NCBI GenBank assembly: GCA_944372075.1 | Contig: CALVYJ010000002.1 | Coordinates: 1-33,821, forward strand | Direction of reading: 5' to 3' | DNA from: an uncultured Clostridia bacterium | Lineage (GTDB): Bacteria > Bacillota > Clostridia > Christensenellales > Borkfalkiaceae | Length of the DNA stretch: 33,821 bases | Part shown: piece by piece, positions 14,316 through 24,403 of the stretch | Numbering within the stretch: the stretch's first letter is position 1 | Layout of the letters: each line of letters begins with the position of its first letter | Made by a program: the position numbers and the translations under genes | Notes under the pieces: generated by a model | Told to the model about the DNA's origin: nothing | The model's database searches: none | The model's input: only the letters and a program-made list of their open reading frames with translations

Positions 14316-16286
14316 ATGCGGCAAGAGAGGCATAGCAAAGCGAGCAGAATTTTGAGTTGTATCATGGGAGCGGTGCTGATGTTAAGTTTTACGGGGTGTC
14401 AGGTGCAGAACAAAGGGCAAGAGGAAAAGCCGGGGCAGGGCGGAGAAACGGAAGATATTTTGAGTGAGGATACAGAGTGCGCATCCGAGGCGGCGGTTGC
14501 GCTTCTCGGGGCGACGGACGCATTGGGCAGAAAGATTGTGCCGCTGGCATCTTTTAACGCATCCAGGAAGGTAGGCATTTTTTATTTTTTATGGACGGGA
14601 GAGCATGAGAGCACGGGATCGCGGTCGGACGGGCATATGTTGGACATTTCGCGGTTGCCGGAAGCGGAGTTGCGGTCGGCATCCGATATAGGCCGGCATC
14701 ATTATTGGGGTGAGCCGCTGTACGGTTATTATCGTTCGGATGATGAGTGGGTATTTCGGAAGCATCTGGAGCTGTTGACGCTGGCGGGGGTAGATTATCT
14801 TGTATTCGATTATACCAATTCCGATTATGATGCGGCGGCGGGAAAACCTGTCAATTATTATAAGGATGTGACGGACGCATTGTTTCCCGTTGCAGTCGAG
14901 ATGGTTGAACAGGGGTGGAACATTCCGAAGTTTGTTTTTATGCTGAACAAATCGTCGGATCAAACGGTTCGATGTTTGTATGAGGATTATTATACGGTCG
15001 AGGAATACGAACCGCTGTGGTTTCGGGCGGCGGACGGTCTGGGACAGGAACTGAACAGGGAAGGAAAGCCCTGGGTCATTTGCGGCGACACGACGTATTT
15101 GGATCCTGCGATCCGGGATAAGTTTTACATTCGTCAAACGCAGTGGCCGAACGAAGCGGCGTCTTCGGACGGTATATGGGATTATCAATACAAAGAAAAC
15201 GGTTTTCCGTGGATGAGTTGGGAGCGGGTCAAAAACGGTACTCGCAAACAATACTGTCACAACGGGATCATGTCGGTGTCCATTGCGCAGCATGTCAACG
15301 GAGCGTTCAGCGATTCGGTACTGCTGGAAAACGGATACGGTCTGAATTACGGCAGGGGCTTTTCGTCGGCGGATAACGGAGGGTATGGCAGTAACAACAA
15401 AGAGCGTGTGGCATACGGAACAAATTTTCAGGAACAGTGGGATTATGCCATAGCGGAAGCGCAGAAAGGGAATGTAAACAATGTTTTTGTTACCGGATGG
15501 AACGAGTGGGTCGCGCAGAAGCAACCGGCGGGCAACGGGAGGCCGGACAGCTATTTTGTAGATTTATACAACGATGAATTTTCGCGCGACGCAGAGATGA
15601 GCGCGGGGCCGTTGGGCGACAATTATTATATGCAGCTGGTTCGCAACATACGTACGTTCAAGGGGATTCCGGCGTCATCCGCGGCTACGGAGCTGATACA
15701 AAAACAGATAGACATAGACGGCGGACTGTCGCAGTGGGAAGGCATCGCGGGGTTTGCGGATTTCAGGGGCGATACGGCGCCGCGCGATCATGCAAGCTCC
15801 AACGACACGTTGCCGAAGTATAAGGAAACGAGCGGCAGGAACGATATTGTGAACGTGCGGGCGGTATATGATGCGGAGAACCTTACGTTTCTGATCACGT
15901 GCGCGAAAGATATAACGGAATATGAAACCGGCGACAAGACGTGGATGAATATTTTATTGGCGGCGGACGAGGGAAGCTGGAACGGATACCGATACGCAGT
16001 CAACCGAAAGGTCGGCGAAGCGGTCGGTTCGATCGAAAAACTCGGAGAAAACGGTGAAGGGCAGGAATTGTGCGGTTGGGCGGATATTCGCGTGAACGGG
16101 AAGTATCTTACCGTACGGATCCCGCGCTCCGCCGTCGGTATGGAAGGGGATTTTACCTTACAATTCAAGGTTTGCGATCATGTGACGGGGTATACGGACA
16201 TTCTGAATTATTACATAGAAGGCGATTGTGCGCCGATCGGACGGTTCAATTATACCGCTTCGGGTAAAGCAGACGTTAACAGATAG
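14316..16286 (+). CDS. GH99/GH71-like lipoprotein glycosidase with C-terminal carbohydrate-binding-like domain, copy 1
   Basis: The protein has 656 residues. The lipobox FTGC at Cys28 is followed by a polar linker. The main domain begins with VGIFYFLWTGEH, has HHYWGEPLYGYYRSDDEWVFRKH and LAGVDYLVFDYTN, and ends near TGWNEWVAQKQ (Trp395-Trp398). The Trp-Asn-Glu-Trp box with the barrel-like beta strands is typical of the GH99/GH71/WbsX-type TIM-barrel group, in which GH99 cuts alpha-mannosides. A C-terminal beta domain (about 490-656) resembles CBM9/DOMON-type sugar-binding domains. ATG at 14316 follows GGAGG; an earlier in-frame GTG at 14265 lies inside operator O4 and is rejected. It is the first gene after the second operator-flanked promoter. 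The exact linkage cut is unknown, and catalytic residues are not assigned with certainty. Confidence 0.7.
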   Translation: MRQERHSKASRILSCIMGAVLMLSFTGCQVQNKGQEEKPGQGGETEDILSEDTECASEAAVALLGATDALGRKIVPLASFNASRKVGIFYFLWTGEHESTGSRSDGHMLDISRLPEAELRSASDIGRHHYWGEPLYGYYRSDDEWVFRKHLELLTLAGVDYLVFDYTNSDYDAAAGKPVNYYKDVTDALFPVAVEMVEQGWNIPKFVFMLNKSSDQTVRCLYEDYYTVEEYEPLWFRAADGLGQELNREGKPWVICGDTTYLDPAIRDKFYIRQTQWPNEAASSDGIWDYQYKENGFPWMSWERVKNGTRKQYCHNGIMSVSIAQHVNGAFSDSVLLENGYGLNYGRGFSSADNGGYGSNNKERVAYGTNFQEQWDYAIAEAQKGNVNNVFVTGWNEWVAQKQPAGNGRPDSYFVDLYNDEFSRDAEMSAGPLGDNYYMQLVRNIRTFKGIPASSAATELIQKQIDIDGGLSQWEGIAGFADFRGDTAPRDHASSNDTLPKYKETSGRNDIVNVRAVYDAENLTFLITCAKDITEYETGDKTWMNILLAADEGSWNGYRYAVNRKVGEAVGSIEKLGENGEGQELCGWADIRVNGKYLTVRIPRSAVGMEGDFTLQFKVCDHVTGYTDILNYYIEGDCAPIGRFNYTASGKADVNR

Positions 16287-16300
16287 TGCAGATAATTTTT

Positions 16301-16376
16301 CCCCGCACGAAAGCGCGGGGTAAGGGCGAATTTTCGCCATAGGTTTCAATTTGGCTTGCCTGCTCGCAAAGCAGGC
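16301..16376 (+). other. Three small hairpins between GH99-like gene 1 and surface protein B
   Basis: CCCCGC/GCGGGG (16301-16320), GGCGAA/TTCGCC (16325-16338) and GCCTGC/GCAGGC (16358-16376) lie in the 145-bp gap. None is followed by a T run and no convincing promoter is present. Readthrough into the surface-protein gene, with stabilised or processed message, is the simplest reading. Confidence 0.55.
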
Positions 16377-16431
16377 GCGGTAATGTCGGTCGGTTTACAA
16401 AAAGAAATCAAACAGTTTCAGGAGGAAATGT

Positions 16432-19400
16432 ATGAAACAGAGAAGCAAATGGATCACATGCCTGATTCTCGGGTTCATGATGATTCTGTCCGTGTTCGGC
16501 TACGGGATGCTTGCGCTTGCGGCAGAACCTGCGGGACACGGCAAACAGGCGGACGCGCCGGCAGAATCTTTCGATTCCAACGGTTGGTTCACGCAGAATG
16601 CGTATAATGCCATGGCGGATAAAAATGACGTACTCGCAAGCGGGCCTGCATTGATAGCGCAGCCGGGCGCCGGATATCTCGGCTATATTGCCCCCGAAGC
16701 CGCGGGCGGGTATACGAAGATGGCGTCTTTTGCGCAGGGCAAGCTGCTCAACGACAAAGTTTTGCCCGTATCGCAGGCAATCAATTTTCAGATCGGTATC
16801 ATGCCGAGCGCAGGCGGACACGCGCAGAGGCTCGTTCATTTTTTTGATAAAGAAAAGGTCGGCACGTATATCGGCGTCAACGAAAACAATACGCCGTTTG
16901 CCATCATGTTCAGCGCGCTGGCGGATACCGTTGAGATTTTCGTAAACGGCACAAAGCAGACTCTTGCCAACGATGCGCAGGTATTCCCGTTGGATACTTC
17001 CAATACGATGGTGCTTACGGAAACCTATGTCATGCATTATGTCAGTATCGTCATGGGTGCGGAAAGCTCGCAGGTCTATATCGACGGCGAAAAGGTCGCG
17101 GATCTGACGGATCTTAAGACGTCGAATTATTCATCGGGCAATGTGCAAATGGTCTTGGATTTCTGGGGAGGCGGCGGCGATCCGTGGGTTGCGTTCAATG
17201 CGTTGGATCCGTTTGTGCTCGTCAACGCTTCGTATAAAGATAAGATCAACGTCAAGACGTTTGAAGAGGATCTTTCCTTTACTTTAAGCAAAGCGGTTGC
17301 GGGTATAAGCGTCGTGAATGCGGCGGCGGAGACGGTCGCGCTCGAAAAAGATAAGGATTACACCGTAGACGGAAACACGGTAACCGTGGCGAATGAATTT
17401 CTGACCGAAAAAGCGGAAGGGTATTTCGATGTCGATACGGTATTCACCTTTACGTCTGCAGAGGAGCCCGCTCGCACGGCAACGTACGGATACGAAGTGT
17501 TGTACTATGCGCCTCCGGTATATGAGCAGGCCGAGACGACGATCATCAAAACGGCGCTTACGGAGGACGTGACCTATGCGGTGGCGTATGAAAACGGCGA
17601 AGAAACGTACGGCATGACCGTAAACGGCGGAGCGCTTGCGGCGGAAAACTATACGGCAACCTTTGAAGAGAGCGGCAAGATCAACGTAACGCTCAAAAAA
17701 GAGTATCTGAACGGACTGTCGCATGGGGTATATACGTTCACGCTGTCTACCCTTGCGGGAAGCGTAGATCATGTCGTTTACCGCAATGAAAAAGATAATG
17801 AATGGATCGTGAAAGGGAACGGTACGACGGGCGATGAGAGCACGGAAGAGGTCGTCAAGGGAGAAAACGGTTCTTCGACTTTGAACGTCGGTTTTTTGGG
17901 CAATGCCTATTATTCGGAAGCTATCGATGTCAGCAAGCCTGTTTATTTAGAAATGGATTTCAACACGGTGCTTTCCGACCCGAATCCGCACGGCTGGTTT
18001 GCGATCGGATTTACGAACGACGTGACGCAGGTGGATAAACTCAACGAATCCAATCCGACGGACAGGCTGACCTTCCTGTATGGGCACGCCAAAGGCGAAT
18101 TCCAATGCGCGGGTGTGCTTGCCAATGCGCTGATCAAGCCGGAATACATCAATCAGAACGGGCCGCAGCTGTTTGAAATTCGTTTTGCGGAAGCGGATGC
18201 GGAAGGAAACACGGTGCAAGGGCAGGAAACGGAGCTGTATTTTAACGGATACAAGATTTTCGGAACGAATACAAAGAATCAGGCTACGTTTGAAAAGGGA
18301 TGTTTCCTCGGCATTTTTTCCGCGTTGGACGTATTGAATTTTACGACGCGCACGGACGTCACGTCGGCGGCGGCGAACACATACGGGTTGGAATATACGT
18401 TGGGAACGGATGCCGATATCAGCGTGCCGGTGTACAACACGGCGTCGGTTGCGGCGGTGGAATATGCAGGGGAAGCGCTTGCGTCTTCCGATTATACGTT
18501 TGCCGACGGCATACTTACGCTCAAAGGCAGTTATCTTAAAACGATTGCCTATGCCGACACGATGACCTTTACGGTGACCGCGGACAACGGTGTGGAACTG
18601 ACTCTCAACGTGAAAGCGTATTGCGAAGCGGACGCATCCAAAGCAGTGATCGCCAAAGTCGGTGCGGAAGGGGCTGTGTTTGAGAAGGGATTTGACGGGA
18701 AAACCGTTTCCGCGGTGATCGATACGGCGACGTCGCAGAAATTATCCTCGGACGATTACGAGGTATCCGCCGACGGTACGTTGACCGTAGCCAAAGCATA
18801 TTTTACGGAGGAAGGGACGTATTCCTTTGCGGTAGTGACAGACGGCGGCCTGTACTTTGCAATGGCGATCAACCGGTCGTATGAAAATGATTGGGCAAAC
18901 AACCTGGATGTTTCCAACGGAACATATGCTGAGGAAACTTTGACCGTGAAAGGCGAAAGCGATTATCTGTACTCGGAACTGGTGGATCTGACACAGGAAG
19001 AGGGCGTCGCGTATACTCTTACCATTCAGAAGCTCAACGGATATTTCAAAAACGGGCAGGACGGAAGTGCGGACGCATATGTGGCGATCTATTTTTACGA
19101 TATGTTCAGCGGAAATACGGTAACGCTTGCGGTTTATGCGAACGATGAAGAGAGCAGCAGCGCGCAACTGGCGTATGTCAAATTGTATATTCGGGACAAG
19201 GACGGAAAGCAGGTCTATGTAAACAATATGCCCATCGCGGACAATCCGAATTTTTACGATGAAAGCGTGATCGGTGCCAACGTCATTCGGTTTTCGGAGG
19301 ATAACGGCTCGCTGAAAGTAGATTTCAACGATTACAGCATCTATTTGGATCTCGGGGAAACCGATTTGTCCCGTTTACAGATGGGTGTATGTTCTACGGC

Positions 19401-19638
19401 CGATATAGAAGGCGTTAAAAATGAGTTTTCCTTCTCCTTTAAGGTAGAGGAGCAAACGGAAGATCCGGGGACGGATCCGGGGACGGATCCGGGAACGGAA
19501 CCCGGCGGGGATACGGACAAGGAAACGGGCAAAGGCGGATGTTCGGGATCGGCAGGAAGCGTTGCCGCATTGGCGGGAACCGTTCTGCTCGGAGTAGCGG
19601 CGTTTGGTTTGATGCGTAAACGCAGAGGCGAGCGTTAA
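16432..19638 (+). CDS. Large secreted surface protein B, membrane-tailed, probable glycan binder
   Basis: The protein has 1068 residues. The signal peptide ends in GMLALAAEP. The body has alternating laminin-G/concanavalin-like segments and at least four X2-like short modules with the pattern DYTVDGNTVTV-xxEFL-xx-F-TF. A final concanavalin-like segment is followed by a Pro-Gly-Thr-Asp linker (PGTDPGTDPGTEPG). Cys1037 (GGCSG), a hydrophobic helix and RKRRGER form the C-terminus. The Cys is 32 residues from the end, exactly as in surface protein A. GGAGGA precedes the ATG. It sits between the GH99-like gene and the permeases in half-operon B. A polymer-binding role is inferred from modules and context; no catalytic motif was seen. 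Confidence 0.75.
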   Translation: MKQRSKWITCLILGFMMILSVFGYGMLALAAEPAGHGKQADAPAESFDSNGWFTQNAYNAMADKNDVLASGPALIAQPGAGYLGYIAPEAAGGYTKMASFAQGKLLNDKVLPVSQAINFQIGIMPSAGGHAQRLVHFFDKEKVGTYIGVNENNTPFAIMFSALADTVEIFVNGTKQTLANDAQVFPLDTSNTMVLTETYVMHYVSIVMGAESSQVYIDGEKVADLTDLKTSNYSSGNVQMVLDFWGGGGDPWVAFNALDPFVLVNASYKDKINVKTFEEDLSFTLSKAVAGISVVNAAAETVALEKDKDYTVDGNTVTVANEFLTEKAEGYFDVDTVFTFTSAEEPARTATYGYEVLYYAPPVYEQAETTIIKTALTEDVTYAVAYENGEETYGMTVNGGALAAENYTATFEESGKINVTLKKEYLNGLSHGVYTFTLSTLAGSVDHVVYRNEKDNEWIVKGNGTTGDESTEEVVKGENGSSTLNVGFLGNAYYSEAIDVSKPVYLEMDFNTVLSDPNPHGWFAIGFTNDVTQVDKLNESNPTDRLTFLYGHAKGEFQCAGVLANALIKPEYINQNGPQLFEIRFAEADAEGNTVQGQETELYFNGYKIFGTNTKNQATFEKGCFLGIFSALDVLNFTTRTDVTSAAANTYGLEYTLGTDADISVPVYNTASVAAVEYAGEALASSDYTFADGILTLKGSYLKTIAYADTMTFTVTADNGVELTLNVKAYCEADASKAVIAKVGAEGAVFEKGFDGKTVSAVIDTATSQKLSSDDYEVSADGTLTVAKAYFTEEGTYSFAVVTDGGLYFAMAINRSYENDWANNLDVSNGTYAEETLTVKGESDYLYSELVDLTQEEGVAYTLTIQKLNGYFKNGQDGSADAYVAIYFYDMFSGNTVTLAVYANDEESSSAQLAYVKLYIRDKDGKQVYVNNMPIADNPNFYDESVIGANVIRFSEDNGSLKVDFNDYSIYLDLGETDLSRLQMGVCSTADIEGVKNEFSFSFKVEEQTEDPGTDPGTDPGTEPGGDTDKETGKGGCSGSAGSVAALAGTVLLGVAAFGLMRKRRGER

Positions 19639-19646
19639 AAGGATGT

Positions 19647-19676
19647 GCGGACAAACGGGATTTCCCGTTTGTCCGC
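19647..19676 (+). other. Strong intercistronic hairpin before propeller-permease B
   Basis: A 14-bp perfect stem (GCGGACAAACGGGA and its complement, 2-base loop) lies between the surface-protein stop and the permease ribosome site. No T run follows, so it is unlikely to be a full terminator. It probably marks an mRNA processing or stability boundary separating abundant surface-protein message from transporter message. Confidence 0.75.
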
Positions 19677-19689
19677 CAAAGGGTAATTT

Positions 19690-21735
19690 ATGGAAAAAAC
19701 AGGCAGAACCGTATCGTTTTTGTGGCTTGCGTTGGCGTTGTTGGCGCTGACGGGAACGATAGTATTTTCCGTGTTTGCGGGAATTTCGGCGGGTGCGTCG
19801 GGGAAAAGTTTTTCCTCGCCCGTAACATTGGAGGCGGGCGCGGAAAGTCTGGCGGAAGATTCCGATTATGTGGTTATTTCGGACAAAGCGGGCGGCGTGA
19901 AGTGTTATGGGAAGGCGGAGTCGAAGCTGTTGTGGGAGTACGGCAAAGTTGCAAGCGGCGGAGCGACGGCAAAAGCTACGGCGGTTGCTCTGTTTGGGCA
20001 AAAGGCATATGCGTTGTTTGACGATCGTACGATCATGCGTTTTAATGCCGAGACGGGCGAAGCGGAAGGCGTGCTGGAAACCAATTACGTACCCAAGAAA
20101 ATCTATTTTTCTCCGGAGGGAGGAACGTTGTTTGCCGTTTACGGAGAAGTTGGGGCGAAGCGTGACGTATATCTTTTGCGGACGGATTTTGGCGGGACGA
20201 AAGAATCGCCCGCAAGTTACAGGGATTACCCGAAGCTGGACAGCGGGGACTATGCCGTAAGTTCGGGTGGCGTGGAAACGGGTGTACAGGGAATACTGAT
20301 CACGGCGGACGAAAGCATTTATATTGCGTCGGATGCGTACACCGTGCGGTTATTTACGGCAAACGGGATGGCGGACGGTTATCGGGAATTTCCGATCGCG
20401 GCGGAGAAATTGGCGGCATTTTGTGAAACGGACGGCGGTTTTGCCGGATTGGGGCTTGACGGATCGTATTACCGTTTCGACAAAGACTTTGTATGCAAAG
20501 AAAGCACACGCATTGCGCAAGCCTTTACATTTGCCGTAAGTGCGGGAAAGACGCTTTACGGGGCGGACGGTCAATCGGTATTTGCCGTATCGGATAAAGG
20601 GGAGAAGCTGTTTGCCCTTTCTTGTGCAGGGGAGACGCTGTTGTTTGCCGATCAGGACACGTTTGTGTTGTCGGGCGCAGAGTTGCGCTGGCTGACTGCG
20701 GAACAGGCAAGGCAAATTTCCTCGATGGGAGGTCTGTTTGCTGTCTTTTTGCCGTTGGCGATCGTATTCGCTCTGTTTTTGTGTTATGCAGGAGTGAGTG
20801 TTTGGAGACCTTTGCGGGCGCGGGTCAATCATTGGTTTGCTGTCGTCGGAAGGACTGCTGTGCGGCATCGTTTTGCGTATTTGGGGCTTATCCCGACGTT
20901 TGCGCTTTTGGCGGTATTTTATTATTGGCCGATCGTGCGCGGGTTCGGGCTCTCCTTTTTCAATTACAACGGAGTAACGTCGAAATTTGTCGGACTTCAA
21001 AACTTTATCGACGTATTGTACAATACGTTATTTTGGGACTCGGCGCTCACGATGCTGATCCTGCTTGTGACGGATATCGTCAAAGCGATAGTGCCTCCGC
21101 TTTTGTTTGCGGAATTTATTTTGGCGGTGCGCAATAAGCAGTTTTCGTTTATCGTGCGGGTATTGCTGTTTATACCGGGGATTTTGCCCGGAGTGGCGGG
21201 AACGCTTGTTTGGGTCAACGGTATCTTCGGATCGGACAGCTATGGCCTGTTGAACAGTATCTGTTCGATCTTTGTTCCCGGATTTATTCAAACATGGATA
21301 GGGCCGTATCTGGAAACGCGGTCGCTTGTATCCATCATTATGTTTGCGTTTCCGTGGGTCGGATCGTATCTGATTTTTTACGGCGGAGTGATGGGAATAC
21401 CGAAATCTCTGTTTGAAGCGGCGGAGCTCGACGGATGCGGATGGTGGAGGCGGATAGCGACCATAGATCTCCCGCTCATATTTGCGCAGATCAAGTACAT
21501 ATTTATCACCTCGTTCATTGCGTCCGTGCAGGATTACGGTAGGCTGTTCATAACCGATCAGTCGACGGGTCACGGGTTAAAAGTTCCGGCTCTTATCATT
21601 TACGAAAATATTTATAAAGGCGGAAGCGAGCCGAATTATGGTTTATCCAGCGCGATGAGCATGTATCTGTTTGCGTTTTTGCTGGTTGCGACGATTCTCA
21701 ATTTCCGCAAACAGACGGATAAGGAGGCGATGTGA
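19690..21735 (+). CDS. Sugar ABC transporter permease (MalF type) with fused extracellular beta-propeller-like domain, B
   Basis: The protein has 681 residues and is laid out exactly like the 677-residue protein of half A. It has an N-terminal helix, an external beta-rich domain (about 40-350, with blade-like strands such as GGVKCYGKAESKLLWEY and IMRFNAETGEA), a second helix (about 352-375) and the permease core with the EAA loop from residue 576 (EAAELDGCGW). The permease part is much more similar to its paralogue than the propeller part, so the outer domain is diverging faster. AAAGGG precedes the ATG. The stop codon overlaps the start of the next gene (TGATG), implying translational coupling. 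Confidence 0.85.
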   Translation: MEKTGRTVSFLWLALALLALTGTIVFSVFAGISAGASGKSFSSPVTLEAGAESLAEDSDYVVISDKAGGVKCYGKAESKLLWEYGKVASGGATAKATAVALFGQKAYALFDDRTIMRFNAETGEAEGVLETNYVPKKIYFSPEGGTLFAVYGEVGAKRDVYLLRTDFGGTKESPASYRDYPKLDSGDYAVSSGGVETGVQGILITADESIYIASDAYTVRLFTANGMADGYREFPIAAEKLAAFCETDGGFAGLGLDGSYYRFDKDFVCKESTRIAQAFTFAVSAGKTLYGADGQSVFAVSDKGEKLFALSCAGETLLFADQDTFVLSGAELRWLTAEQARQISSMGGLFAVFLPLAIVFALFLCYAGVSVWRPLRARVNHWFAVVGRTAVRHRFAYLGLIPTFALLAVFYYWPIVRGFGLSFFNYNGVTSKFVGLQNFIDVLYNTLFWDSALTMLILLVTDIVKAIVPPLLFAEFILAVRNKQFSFIVRVLLFIPGILPGVAGTLVWVNGIFGSDSYGLLNSICSIFVPGFIQTWIGPYLETRSLVSIIMFAFPWVGSYLIFYGGVMGIPKSLFEAAELDGCGWWRRIATIDLPLIFAQIKYIFITSFIASVQDYGRLFITDQSTGHGLKVPALIIYENIYKGGSEPNYGLSSAMSMYLFAFLLVATILNFRKQTDKEAM

Positions 21736-22631
21736 TGAACCGAGTTGCGGAACATTCGAAAAGGATGCGGAAGGGCGGCGTGAACGGTGCGGTTGCGCAG
21801 TCCGTGATCATATTCTATCTCGTTTTGATGGTGTTTTTTACGCTTTTGCCGGTCATTATCACGGTGATTTTGTCTCTGAAAACAGAGCAGGATATTTCCA
21901 CGGGGAGCCTATGGTCGCTTCCTAAAGTTATCCAATGGGAAAACTATTCGTCGGCGATCGTAAAGGCTTTGCCGAATATGGGGATCACATTATTTATCGA
22001 TATCGTGTCGGTGGTCGCGATGACGTTGTTGTCCGCGTTTTCGGCATACATTTTCGTGCGCAAGCGGTTTCCCGGCAGGAACTTTTTGTTTTATCTGGTG
22101 ATTTTGCCGATGCTTGTGCCCGGGGTCGTGTCATTGACGCCGCAATATCTGAACATTGTGCAAATGAATCTGTTGGGAAGTTGGTTTGCCGTGATCCTGC
22201 CGTATATTGCAGGGAATCAGATCGCATCGATATTTCTGTTTCGCACGTTCATGTCTCAGCAGCCTGCGGATATTTATGAGGCGGCGGAAATTGACGGGGC
22301 GGGGGATTTTCGCACCTTTTTTTCGCTTGCGCTTCCGCTCACGTTCGGGATCATCATGGTGCAAGGCGTGGCGATCTTTTCGGCGATCTATAACGACTAT
22401 TTGTGGCCGTTGATGATATTTATGAACAATCCCGAACACGGAACGCTGATGCCCGCGCTGAAAGATCTGGCAACGCGCGCCAGCGAGGCGATCCTCAGCA
22501 ACGGATTGATGGCGGGCAGGGGAGCGACGTACGCTCTGTATTTGGTCAGCGGTATTCCCTTGGTGATTTCGACGGTCATCGGCTTGAAATTTTTTATTGA
22601 CGGCGAATTTGCTTCGGGACTCAAATTATAA
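21735..22631 (+). CDS. Sugar ABC transporter permease (MalG type), B
   Basis: This 298-residue permease has six helices, an EAA loop from residue 182 (EAAEIDGAGD) and the closing residues GEFASGLKL. ATG at 21735 shares its A with the stop codon of the preceding gene and has AAGGAGG inside that gene at good spacing; a GTG one codon earlier is less likely. It is partner of the propeller-fused subunit, and together they should form the membrane pore of importer B, driven by an ATPase encoded elsewhere. Confidence 0.92.
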   Translation: MNRVAEHSKRMRKGGVNGAVAQSVIIFYLVLMVFFTLLPVIITVILSLKTEQDISTGSLWSLPKVIQWENYSSAIVKALPNMGITLFIDIVSVVAMTLLSAFSAYIFVRKRFPGRNFLFYLVILPMLVPGVVSLTPQYLNIVQMNLLGSWFAVILPYIAGNQIASIFLFRTFMSQQPADIYEAAEIDGAGDFRTFFSLALPLTFGIIMVQGVAIFSAIYNDYLWPLMIFMNNPEHGTLMPALKDLATRASEAILSNGLMAGRGATYALYLVSGIPLVISTVIGLKFFIDGEFASGLKL

Positions 22632-22663
22632 CTTTACCTCAAAAATAAAAAGGAGAGATAAGT

Positions 22664-24397
22664 ATGCGATCGATCAAAAAATTATTTTTGGTGTTGTTGG
22701 CGTGTGTGTTTTTGATTTCGTCTGCGGCTTGCGGCGGAACTCCCGGCGAAAAAGATCCGGGCGGTACGGATAACCCGGGCGGATCGACAGGGCAACTGAA
22801 AGACGGAGAGATCAATATTTTTCTGCCGATCGATTCAGACAGTGAAACGGCGTTCAAGAACGTCGGAAATTCCTATACAAAGATGATGAAAGCGAAGGGG
22901 ATCACGGTACGCGTGAATGTCCGTTCTTCGCAGGATCCGCAGGGGTACATCACTTCCGTAGACGGACTTTTGAAAAATCCGGACAAACAGACGGGGGATA
23001 TTATACAGGCAAACACGGTCACGCAGTATTACGGATCGGGCAAACTTGTGGATTTTACGCCGTATCTGAATACTACCAATGCGTACAACGACAATAAAGT
23101 CTGGAAATCGACGTTGCGGGAGGATGCTTACCGCACGGACAACAAGACGCAGCAGATCTATAATTTGTCGATGGAAGGAAATGCGTTTGTTGCTTTTTAT
23201 AACAAAGACATTTTTGAAGAGTATGGCATTGCGGTGCCGACGGACTGGACAAGTCTGATCGCGGCATTGGACGCGCTGAAGGAGGCGGGTTATACGGCGC
23301 CTCTCGGTCTCAATTTTGACGCAGCGGGTCTGGAGGGAAACAATTTCTATTGGGTAATGCGGATGTATATGGATCAATATTTCAGGGACATGATCCGCGA
23401 CGTTCATTCCCAGGACGGCGATTACAGTTATATTTCCGAAATTGATGAAGTTTGGGAATATGATCCTTCCGATCCTCTGAATGATTCTGCGAGCGTGTAT
23501 ACTTACAATTTTACGCGTGTGGTCAACGAATATTTCAAAGAGGGCAGTAAATACAATGCTATGTCCGCGCGGTTTGCGGACATGATGGCAAACATGAAGA
23601 AGCTGGCTTCCTATGCGTCGACCGATTATTCCAACAGCGTGATCCGGCAGAGATTTCAAAACGATGCGCTTACGGCGGCAGGGACGCAGGAATATGAACT
23701 GAACAACCGCGTAGCCGTCTTTTTATTGCGTTTGGATTATATAACCGATCATCAAAAGTCTTTGGGGCTTGCCATGAATAAGCCCAACGGCATCGTGCCG
23801 ATTCAAGAACTTTCGGATATGCTGGGGTGGTTTGAATTGCCTGCGATGCCGAATAACGGAGGAGAAGGTGCGCCGGCGGCGGATAATCTTCGCACCATGG
23901 GCGGACCGGACCATCATCCGCTTGCGCTGGTCAACCGCGATGCGGATAAAACGGCGCTATGTATAGATTTTCTGAAGTATCTCTTTTCGCCTACCGGATT
24001 TGACGAATACTATAAGCATTATAAAAACCTCGGAAAAGTATGCGCAATGCAGTGTTATTTGAAGGACTATACATTGCCTGAAGAAGTTACGATCGAGGGG
24101 AAGACGTCCTTTGACGGGGATTGTTCGACAAATCCGTATGCACTTTTTGCAAATTACTTTACGGAGAATGCCGGTTTAAGCACGACGGGCGGAAAGATCC
24201 AGACGCTTGTCAATAACGAGATTTCGGAATATCTGCGGACGAAAGATGCGGACTGGGCTTCCTACGGAGAAAAAATACACGGCATAATTTCTTCCGGCTT
24301 TGGCAACTATGCGCAATGGCGGGGGTTAAAGTGGACGTCGTTGTCCGATTATACGTCTGCGAACGTAAATTATGCTACAGATCCGATGAACGGATAG
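22664..24397 (+). CDS. Sugar ABC transporter substrate-binding lipoprotein, B
   Basis: This 577-residue lipoprotein has lipobox ISSAAC (Cys23) followed by a Gly/Pro-rich linker (GTPGEKDPGGTDNPGG). It is collinear with the half-A protein, sharing a near-identical segment VHSQDGDYSYI / AHSQAGDYSYI, GWFELPAMPN.GEGAPAADN and a C-terminal W.GLK end. AAGGAGAG precedes the ATG. The shared segments suggest related ligands; differences elsewhere may tune it to another chain length or decoration. Confidence 0.9.
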   Translation: MRSIKKLFLVLLACVFLISSAACGGTPGEKDPGGTDNPGGSTGQLKDGEINIFLPIDSDSETAFKNVGNSYTKMMKAKGITVRVNVRSSQDPQGYITSVDGLLKNPDKQTGDIIQANTVTQYYGSGKLVDFTPYLNTTNAYNDNKVWKSTLREDAYRTDNKTQQIYNLSMEGNAFVAFYNKDIFEEYGIAVPTDWTSLIAALDALKEAGYTAPLGLNFDAAGLEGNNFYWVMRMYMDQYFRDMIRDVHSQDGDYSYISEIDEVWEYDPSDPLNDSASVYTYNFTRVVNEYFKEGSKYNAMSARFADMMANMKKLASYASTDYSNSVIRQRFQNDALTAAGTQEYELNNRVAVFLLRLDYITDHQKSLGLAMNKPNGIVPIQELSDMLGWFELPAMPNNGGEGAPAADNLRTMGGPDHHPLALVNRDADKTALCIDFLKYLFSPTGFDEYYKHYKNLGKVCAMQCYLKDYTLPEEVTIEGKTSFDGDCSTNPYALFANYFTENAGLSTTGGKIQTLVNNEISEYLRTKDADWASYGEKIHGIISSGFGNYAQWRGLKWTSLSDYTSANVNYATDPMNG

Positions 24398-24403
24398 AAT
24401 TTC

